Shown here piece by piece: positions 32,875 through 37,854 of a stretch of DNA of 37,854 nt; positions within the stretch are counted from its first letter, which is position 1; every line of letters starts with the position of its first letter. A program made the translations under genes and the position numbers. The notes under the pieces were generated by a model. That model worked only from the letters and a program-made list of their open reading frames with translations, did not search any database and was not told where the DNA came from. The stretch covers positions 1-37,854 of the forward strand of contig DATBLZ010000095.1 of assembly GCA_036555065.1 (NCBI GenBank), in the 5' to 3' direction. The stretch comes from DATBLZ01 sp036555065 (GTDB taxonomy: Bacteria; Pseudomonadota; Gammaproteobacteria; Steroidobacterales; Rariloculaceae).

Positions 32875-33636
32875 TTGGCCGAGTCGCGTCAGGAGCGTTC
32901 GCTTGCCGGCCGATGGGCGCTCGTTACGGGCGCCGGAGTCCGCATCGGCGCAACGATCGCGGCGACGCTGCATGCTGCCGGCGCCAACGTCGGCATCCAT
33001 TATTTTCGCTCGGCGGCGCCGGCTGCCGAGCTCGCGGCGAAGCTCAACGACGTGCGCAAGGGCTCGGCGATCGCGCTCGGCGCCGATCTTCGCGATCTCG
33101 GCGCGTTACGCGCGCTCGTCGCGCGCCTCGTCGCGCACGCAGGTCGGCTCGATATCCTCGTCAACAACGCGTCGGTCTTTTACGCGACTCCGCTTGCGTC
33201 GGTCACGGAAGCACAGTGGGACGATCTCATCGACAGCAACCTCAAGGCGCCGCTCTTCCTCTGCCAGAGCGCTCTACCGCATCTGCAGCAAACGCACGGA
33301 ACGATCGTCAACATCATCGATATTCATGCTCAGCGCCCACTGCGCGAGCATGTCGTCTACGGTCCCGCGAAAGCGGGTCTCGCGATGCTGACACGCGCGC
33401 TTGCGAGGGACCTGGGCCCCGAGATTCGCGTGAATGGCGTCGCGCCCGGCGCGATTCTTTGGCCCGACGCCGGCGTCCCCGAGAAGCTCCAACAAACCAT
33501 CATCAACAAGACGATCTTGCGACGCGCCGGCGAGCCCGAGGACGTTGCGCAGGCCGTGCTCTTTCTCGTCCGCGATGCGCCCTACGTCACGGGTCAGATC
33601 ATCGCCGTCGACGGCGGCCGCAGCGTCGGCTGGTGA
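32875..33636 (+). CDS. Pteridine reductase (FolM/PTR1-like SDR)
   Basis: Classical short-chain dehydrogenase that reduces dihydrobiopterin/dihydrofolate-type pteridines with NADPH. 253 residues from TTG at 32875. The cofactor motif is TGAGVRIG, the TGxxxRIG form that separates pteridine reductases from other SDRs, and HYFRSAAPA follows where NADPH is selected. LVNNASVFYATPL, IIDIHAQRPLREHVVYGPAKAGL with the Tyr-x3-Lys catalytic pair, and VNGVAPGAILWP complete the pattern. It is convergent with folB, another pterin gene, with 15 bp between the stops. It may back up dihydrofolate reductase or act on tetrahydromonapterin. Confidence 0.88.
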   Translation: MAESRQERSLAGRWALVTGAGVRIGATIAATLHAAGANVGIHYFRSAAPAAELAAKLNDVRKGSAIALGADLRDLGALRALVARLVAHAGRLDILVNNASVFYATPLASVTEAQWDDLIDSNLKAPLFLCQSALPHLQQTHGTIVNIIDIHAQRPLREHVVYGPAKAGLAMLTRALARDLGPEIRVNGVAPGAILWPDAGVPEKLQQTIINKTILRRAGEPEDVAQAVLFLVRDAPYVTGQIIAVDGGRSVGW

Positions 33637-33651
33637 CGCTGCCGCACGGCG

Positions 33652-34014
33652 TCAACGATAGTCTGCGGTGGTCCGCTCGATCGTGACGCCGACCTCGCGC
33701 GACCCTTCGATTGCGCCGGGTTTCGCCACGCTGACGCGGACCCAAGCCACGGAAAACTCCGTGACAATGATTCGCGCGACGGCTTCGGCGAGCGATTCGA
33801 CGAGCTGGAACTTCGTCTCGCCTATGAACGCCGTGAGCCGTTTCGCGATCTGCTTGTAATTGAGCGCGTTATCGATCGAGTCAGCGCGCGCCGCGCCCCG
33901 CACGTCGGTCGCGAGCTCGACGTCGAGGCTCACGATCTGCCGGACGCGCCGCTCCCACTCGAAAATCCCGATGACCGTTTCTACCTTGAGATCGCGCAGG
34001 AATATTCGATCCAC
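33652..34014 (-). CDS. folB: Dihydroneopterin aldolase
   Basis: Cleaves 7,8-dihydroneopterin to 6-hydroxymethyl-dihydropterin in folate synthesis. 120 residues, the family length. DRIFLRDLKVETVIGIFEWERR carries the substrate Glu near residue 19; LNYKQIAK, LVESLAEAVARII and VAKPGAI with the catalytic Lys follow. GTG at 34014 is preceded at five bases by AAGGAG (34020-34025), which overlaps the tsaD TGA. Translation is thus likely coupled to tsaD. Confidence 0.95.
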   Translation of the reverse strand: MDRIFLRDLKVETVIGIFEWERRVRQIVSLDVELATDVRGAARADSIDNALNYKQIAKRLTAFIGETKFQLVESLAEAVARIIVTEFSVAWVRVSVAKPGAIEGSREVGVTIERTTADYR

Positions 34015-34024
34015 GGGGACTCCT

Positions 34025-35062
34025 TCAATCCACGCGCGGCGGCGGCTCTAGCTCGTCGAGTGGCCAACGCGGACGCGCAATGATCCGCGCTGCCGTGTTC
34101 CGCACGCCGCCGATCCGGCAAGCGCCCGCATACGCGATCATCGCGCCGTTGTCGGTGCACAACGCCGGACGCGGATAGTAGACGCGCACGCCGCTCGTTT
34201 CGCCCAATCTCGCAAGCGCCGCGCGCAGGTCGCGGTTCGCGCCGACTCCGCCGGCGACGACGAGTCTCGTCAGGCCGGTTGTGGTGAGCGCGCGCGCGCA
34301 CTTGGCAACGAGCGTGTCGACGATCGCCGCCTGAAACGACGCGGCTAAATCCGCGCGCACGGATTCCTCGAGCGGCCGTCCCGCGCGGGCTTGCGCTTCG
34401 ATCGCGAGCCGCGCCGCGGTCTTCAGCCCGCTGAAGCTGAAATCGAGCCCGTGACCCTTGAGCGGGCGCGGAAACTCGAACGCGGTCGGGTCGCCCTGCG
34501 GCGCGAGCGCGGCGAGCGCGGGCCCGCCCGGGTACGGCAGGCCGAGCAAACGCGCAACCTTGTCGAAAGCCTCACCCGCGGCATCGTCGAGCGTTTGCCC
34601 GATGATCCGATAGCGGCCGACCTCGGCCACCTCGACGAGCTGCGTGTGGCCGCCCGAGACGAGCAACGCGAGAAACGGAACCTCGGGCTTGTCGGCCTCG
34701 AGCATGCTCGCGAGCAAATGGCCCTCCATGTGGTGAACGGCGACCACGGGAATCCCGAGTCCGAGCCCCAGCGCGCTCGCGAGCGACCCGCCGACCATGA
34801 GCGCGCCGATGAGGCCCGGGCCCGCGGTGTAGGCGATGCCATCGAGCTCGGAAAGATTGCTGCCGGCCTCGCGGAGCACGTCTTCGACCATGGGCGCAAG
34901 CTTCGCGACGTGGTCGCGCGAGGCGAGCTCGGGCACGACGCCGCCAAAGGGCGCATGGATTTGAGCCTGGCTCGCCAGAGCCTCGGCAAGGATCCCCCGC
35001 CCGCGCGCGTAGAGCGCCACACCCGTTTCGTCGCAGCTCGTTTCAATGCCCAGAATCAGCAT
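34025..35062 (-). CDS. tsaD: tRNA N6-adenosine threonylcarbamoyltransferase TsaD
   Basis: Transfers the threonylcarbamoyl group to A37 of ANN-decoding tRNAs, with TsaB and TsaE. 345 residues. ASKHA-fold features: LGIETSCDETGVAL at the N-terminus, the metal-binding HHMEGH, LALLVSGGHTQLVEV, DDAAGEAFDKVARLLGLPYPGGP, FSFSGLKTA, VVAGGVGANRDLR and CTDNGAMIAYAG. ATG at 35062. Divergent from rpsU with 95 bp between, the conserved gammaproteobacterial arrangement. Confidence 0.97.
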   Translation of the reverse strand: MLILGIETSCDETGVALYARGRGILAEALASQAQIHAPFGGVVPELASRDHVAKLAPMVEDVLREAGSNLSELDGIAYTAGPGLIGALMVGGSLASALGLGLGIPVVAVHHMEGHLLASMLEADKPEVPFLALLVSGGHTQLVEVAEVGRYRIIGQTLDDAAGEAFDKVARLLGLPYPGGPALAALAPQGDPTAFEFPRPLKGHGLDFSFSGLKTAARLAIEAQARAGRPLEESVRADLAASFQAAIVDTLVAKCARALTTTGLTRLVVAGGVGANRDLRAALARLGETSGVRVYYPRPALCTDNGAMIAYAGACRIGGVRNTAARIIARPRWPLDELEPPPRVD

Positions 35063-35070
35063 CGCTGGAC

Positions 35071-35100
35071 TTTACACCACCAGCGCGAAGCAGCTAACAT
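35071..35100 (+). promoter_or_regulatory. Candidate sigma-70 promoter of the rpsU operon
   Basis: TTTACA (35071-35076, five of six matches) and TAACAT (35095-35100, four of six) are separated by 18 bases. Predicted start near 35107, just before the leader hairpin. Confidence 0.45.
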
Positions 35101-35111
35101 TCGCGTTCCCC

Positions 35112-35135
35112 GCCGGCCTTGGCCGGCCTATTTTT
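35112..35135 (+). promoter_or_regulatory. T-tract stem-loop in the rpsU leader
   Basis: GCCGGC-CTTG-GCCGGC, a perfect 6-bp GC stem with a tetraloop, followed by CTA and five T. The shape is that of an intrinsic terminator on the plus strand, but it lies after the predicted promoter and 22 bp before the rpsU ATG. On the minus strand it has no T-tract. Attenuation or protection of the 5' end are possible roles. Confidence 0.6.
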
Positions 35136-35157
35136 CTAGAGGCTCCGCGAGTACCCG

Positions 35158-35373
35158 ATGCCCGGCGTCCGTATTAGAGAAAGTGAGCATTTCGATGCCG
35201 CGCTCAGGCGGTTCAAGCGCGCTTGCGAGAAGGCCGGCATTCTAACGGAGCTCCGCCGCCGCGAGTACTACGAGAAGCCCACTCAGGAACGCAAGCGCAA
35301 GAAAGCCGCGGCGATCAAGCGCCACATGAAGCGCAGCACGCGCACCGTCACGCGCCGCAAGCGCCTTTTCTAG
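35158..35373 (+). CDS. rpsU: 30S ribosomal protein S21
   Basis: Small, very basic ribosomal protein needed for efficient initiation. 71 residues, the gammaproteobacterial length. Characteristic features are the N-terminal VRIRESEHFDAALRRFKRACEKAG, RREYYEKPTQERKRKKAAA and the arginine-rich C-terminus. First gene of the macromolecular-synthesis operon rpsU-yqeY-dnaG-rpoD, which links translation, replication priming and transcription. Confidence 0.97.
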   Translation: MPGVRIRESEHFDAALRRFKRACEKAGILTELRRREYYEKPTQERKRKKAAAIKRHMKRSTRTVTRRKRLF

Positions 35374-35388
35374 AAACCCCGAACACCC

Positions 35389-35838
35389 GTGTCGTTGAAG
35401 GCACGCATTCAGCAGGACACGCATGCGGCCATGCGCTCCGGCGACAAGCCGCGCGTCGGCGCGCTGCGTATGGCCCTCGCGGGGATCAAGCAGCGCGAGG
35501 TCGACTCGGGAGCCGCGCTCGACGACGCCGGCGTCGTCGCCGTGCTCGAGAAAATGATCAAGCAAGGCCGCGACGCGATGGAGCAGTTCAAGACCGGCGG
35601 GCGCGCCGATCTCGTCGCGAAAGAGAGCGCCGAGATCGCGATATTCGAGCAGTACATGCCCGCGCGCATGAGCGATGCCGAGCTCGACGCGCTCATCGCG
35701 CAAGTCATCGCCGCAACCGGAGCTCAGGGCCCGAAGGACATCGGTAAAGTCATGACCGCAATCAAGGCGAAGGCGGCCGGTCGCATCGACATGGGCGCCG
35801 TGAACACGCGCGTGCGCGCCGCGCTCAATCCCGGCTGA
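35389..35838 (+). CDS. yqeY: YqeY/GatB-related domain protein
   Basis: 149 residues of the GatB/YqeY family. The fold resembles the tail domain of the amidotransferase subunit GatB and may bind tRNA; the exact role is unknown. Typical segments are LKARIQQDTHAAMRSGDKPRVGALRMAL, EKMIKQGRDAMEQF, EIAIFEQYMPARMSDAEL and KDIGKVMTAIKAKAAGRID. It starts with GTG at 35389, 15 bp after rpsU. Commonly found between rpsU and dnaG in gammaproteobacteria outside the enterics. Confidence 0.93.
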   Translation: MSLKARIQQDTHAAMRSGDKPRVGALRMALAGIKQREVDSGAALDDAGVVAVLEKMIKQGRDAMEQFKTGGRADLVAKESAEIAIFEQYMPARMSDAELDALIAQVIAATGAQGPKDIGKVMTAIKAKAAGRIDMGAVNTRVRAALNPG

Positions 35839-35884
35839 GTTGCCTTTGTTGGTATGCTCGGGCCCGAGAAATCCGGCCCCGCCC

Positions 35885-37582
35885 ATGAGCAGGCGTATAC
35901 CGCAAACTTTCATTCATGAGCTCGTCGCCCGCGCGAATCTGCTCGATGTGATCGGCGCGCGCGTTGCGCTCAAAAAAGCCGGCGCCAACTACAAAGGGCT
36001 CTGCCCGTTCCACAGCGAGAAGACGCCGTCTTTCTCGGTCAGCCCCGACAAAGGTTTTTATCACTGCTTTGGCTGCGGTGTGCACGGCAATGCGATCGAT
36101 TTCGTCATGCGGTACGAGAATCGGAGCTTCCCCGAGGCCGTGGAAGCGCTTGCCGACATGCTGCACCTCGACGTGCCCCACGAAGGCCGCAGCGAGCCGG
36201 AAAACGAGCTCGAGGGTCTCTACGCACAGCTGCGCGAGGCCGACCAAATCTACCGGCGTGCGCTCCGCGACGATGCCCGCGCAGTCGACTACGTCAAAGG
36301 CCGCGGCATCGACAGCGACACCGCGGCGCGCTTCGCAATCGGCTACGCGCCCGATGCCTGGGATACGCTCGTGCGGGCGCTCGGCGGCACCGAAGAGAGC
36401 CTCAAGAAGCTCGTCGCAGCAGGTCTCGTCAAGAAAAACGATCAGGGCCGCCATTACGACACGTTCCGCGATCGCATCATGTTTCCGATTCGCGATGCGC
36501 GCGGCCGGGTGATCGGCTTCGGCGGGCGCGTGCTCGGCAGCGGTGAGCCAAAGTACTTGAACTCCCCCGAGACCCCGGTGTTCCACAAGCGCCAAGCGCT
36601 TTACGGGGTCTACGAAGCGCGTCAGCGCCCCGGTCGGCCCGAGGAGATTGTGGTCGTCGAGGGCTACATGGACGCCGTCGCGCTCGCGCAGCACGGCATC
36701 GAACCCGCGCTCGCGACGCTCGGCACTGCGACGACGGCCGATCACGTGCGCCAGCTCACGCGTTTGGCGAACCGCGTGATCTTCTGCTTCGACGGCGACC
36801 GCGCAGGCCGCGCGGCTGCGTGGCGGGCGGCGGAAGCGGCACTGCCACTCGGCGGGGGCAGCGTCGAGATCAAATTCCTGCTGTTGCCCGAGGGCGAGGA
36901 TCCCGACTCGCTCGTGCGCAAGCGCGGCGCGGACGATTTTCGGCGCCGAATTCCGGAAGCGCTCGGGCTGTCGACATTCTTGCTTCACGAGCTCGGCGCT
37001 CAGGTCGATCTGCGCACGAGCGACGGGCGGGCGAAGCTCGTTACGCTCGCCCGGCCTTTGCTCGAGCGCCTCCCCGAAGGCGTATATCGAGAGCTCCTCG
37101 CGGATGAGCTCGCAACGCACGTCGGCATGAGCAGCGAGCGTTTCAAAGCGGTGCTCAAGGCGCCGGCCGCGGCCCCCTCGCAGGGTCCCCCGCGCCCGCG
37201 CGCCGGTAACCGGTCTCTGATTCGCAAGATAATCACGATGATCGTCCACTATCCCGGCGCGGCCGGCCGCATCGGCCGAATCGAAGGCCTCGAGGGTGTG
37301 GAAGCGCCGGGTGCTGCGCTCTTGCGCCGGCTGCTTGAAATGACGGCGGCAACACCCAACTTAATGGGCGCCCAGCTCGTCGAGGCATTCCGTGACGATC
37401 CCGAGGGGCGTCACCTGCAACGCCTGGCGGCCGAAGTGCCGCTCGACGATGAGGCCATGGCGGAGACCGTGCTCGCCGACAGCCTCAAGCGCCTCGTGGC
37501 CCGGCACCGCCAAATGGCGGGTGCGGAGGCGATTCGCAGCCGCGCCGGAGTCCCGGGAAATCAAGACTCTGGCGGGGTTTAA
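35885..37582 (+). CDS. dnaG: DNA primase
   Basis: Makes RNA primers for chromosome replication. 565 residues from ATG at 35885, the start giving the usual MSRRIPQTFIHEL beginning; an upstream in-frame start at 35840 is not needed. Zinc-binding CHC2 domain: GLCPFHSEKTPSFSVSP and FYHCFGCGVHG. Core: RDRIMFPIRDARGRVIGFGGRVL. TOPRIM metal sites: VVVEGYMDAVAL and FCFDGDRAGRAA. The C-terminal part (about 430-565), with a basic linker (PRPRAGNRSLIRKI), corresponds to the helicase-binding domain and diverges as is normal. Followed after 94 bp by rpoD. Confidence 0.96.
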   Translation: MSRRIPQTFIHELVARANLLDVIGARVALKKAGANYKGLCPFHSEKTPSFSVSPDKGFYHCFGCGVHGNAIDFVMRYENRSFPEAVEALADMLHLDVPHEGRSEPENELEGLYAQLREADQIYRRALRDDARAVDYVKGRGIDSDTAARFAIGYAPDAWDTLVRALGGTEESLKKLVAAGLVKKNDQGRHYDTFRDRIMFPIRDARGRVIGFGGRVLGSGEPKYLNSPETPVFHKRQALYGVYEARQRPGRPEEIVVVEGYMDAVALAQHGIEPALATLGTATTADHVRQLTRLANRVIFCFDGDRAGRAAAWRAAEAALPLGGGSVEIKFLLLPEGEDPDSLVRKRGADDFRRRIPEALGLSTFLLHELGAQVDLRTSDGRAKLVTLARPLLERLPEGVYRELLADELATHVGMSSERFKAVLKAPAAAPSQGPPRPRAGNRSLIRKIITMIVHYPGAAGRIGRIEGLEGVEAPGAALLRRLLEMTAATPNLMGAQLVEAFRDDPEGRHLQRLAAEVPLDDEAMAETVLADSLKRLVARHRQMAGAEAIRSRAGVPGNQDSGGV

Positions 37583-37605
37583 CCCCTGTAAACGGAACTG
37601 CGTCT

Positions 37606-37634
37606 TTGCGCGTAGTACTAAGTTTAGGTAGATT
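37606..37634 (+). promoter_or_regulatory. Candidate internal promoter before rpoD
   Basis: TTGCGC (37606-37611) and TAGATT (37629-37634), spaced by 17 bases, lie in the 94-bp dnaG-rpoD gap. Extra promoters ahead of rpoD, including a heat-shock one, are known in E. coli. Matches to consensus are three and four of six, so this is tentative. Confidence 0.35.
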
Positions 37635-37676
37635 GGAGCATTTTTTAGGCCGCCCGCCACGAGGAACCCACACTCC

Positions 37677-37854
37677 ATGGATCAACCGGCTCAACCCCTA
37701 GAAGACGAAAGGCAATCCCAGCTCAAGCTCCTCATCGCCAAAGGCAAGGAGCAAGGCTATCTCACGTACAGCGAGGTCAACGACCACCTGCCGAGCGATA
37801 TCGTCGATCCCGAGCAGATCGAAGACATCGTCAACATGATCAACGATATGGGAA
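37677..37854 (+). CDS. rpoD: RNA polymerase sigma-70 factor, N-terminus (cut by window edge)
   Basis: Start of the primary sigma factor. 59 complete codons are visible: MDQPAQPLEDERQSQLKLLI, then KGKEQGYLTYSEVNDHLP and a segment ending IEDIVNMINDMG. This is sigma region 1.1, which keeps free sigma from binding DNA. GAGGA lies upstream of the ATG at 37677. Position after dnaG is the standard one. The rest lies beyond the window. Confidence 0.95.
   Translation, partial: MDQPAQPLEDERQSQLKLLIAKGKEQGYLTYSEVNDHLPSDIVDPEQIEDIVNMINDMG

Noticed and set aside
35825..37249. 474-codon open frame on the minus strand
   Set aside because: Antisense mirror of dnaG, without motifs.
37574..37586. GGGGTTTAACCCC palindrome at the dnaG stop as a terminator
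   Set aside because: Only a 4-bp stem is practical and no T-tract follows; rpoD downstream is expected on the same transcript.
1..37854. CRISPR arrays, tRNA or rRNA genes, phage or transposase genes, defence systems
   Set aside because: None seen. The window is a continuous run of core genes with short gaps, and the only repeats are the small REP-like units.

Overview
The window is a GC-rich, densely packed chromosomal segment with the housekeeping gene content and gene order of a gammaproteobacterium. The main clues are tsaD/rpsU divergence with rpsU-yqeY-dnaG-rpoD, a PCMT-like/rhodanese/tolC run, bifunctional hldE, cpdA, mpl, and a split Pseudomonas-type class II ribonucleotide reductase (nrdJa/nrdJb). 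Short palindromic repeats resembling Xanthomonadales/Pseudomonas REP units fit the same class. I cannot place it below class from sequence alone. I see no phage, plasmid, insertion sequence, CRISPR array, tRNA or rRNA.

Layout: (1) 1-7831, minus strand: a central-carbon operon read tkt-gap-pgk-glycerate 2-kinase-pyk-patatin-like lipase (the last cut by the window edge), tightly spaced with several overlapping start/stop codons. (2) 8000-9645, plus: cpdA and a TraB/GumN-family secreted protein. (3) 9664-11739, minus: an uncharacterised membrane protein, mpl and a rubredoxin. (4) 11783-12877, plus: rnd, ending tail-to-tail on adk (12874-13533, minus). (5) 13641-16965, plus: pyrophosphate-dependent phosphofructokinase and a membrane H+-pyrophosphatase, a compact pyrophosphate-energy module. 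(6) 16999-19311, minus: a membrane PAS-PAS-GGDEF-EAL protein. (7) 19698-22143, plus: PCMT-like methyltransferase, rhodanese, TolC. (8) 22177-26594, minus: hldE and, upstream, nrdJa-nrdJb with a strong intrinsic terminator between the two units. (9) 27037-29389, plus: DegQ-type periplasmic protease and an NDUFA9-like SDR, then on the minus strand a zinc aminopeptidase-like lipoprotein. (10) 30477-37854: cca (+), MidA-like methyltransferase (-), pteridine reductase (+), folB and tsaD (-), then rpsU-yqeY-dnaG-rpoD (+, rpoD cut by the window edge).

How the genes relate: regions 1 and 5 together supply lower glycolysis/gluconeogenesis, the transketolase step, entry of glycerate as 2-phosphoglycerate, and a reversible PPi-linked fructose-6-phosphate step beside a proton-pumping PPase. 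Adenylate kinase is divergently transcribed from the PPi module. The nrdJab promoter carries a perfect palindrome just downstream of its predicted start, and a second, near-consensus NrdR box lies about 178 bp away, close to the divergent degQ. Most of the window is ordinary core genome. The observations most worth checking are the NrdR-box arrangement, the PPi module, a T-tract hairpin at the 5' end of the rpsU leader, the half-lost zinc-ligand set in the adenylate kinase LID, and the uncharacterised membrane protein whose stop overlaps the mpl start.
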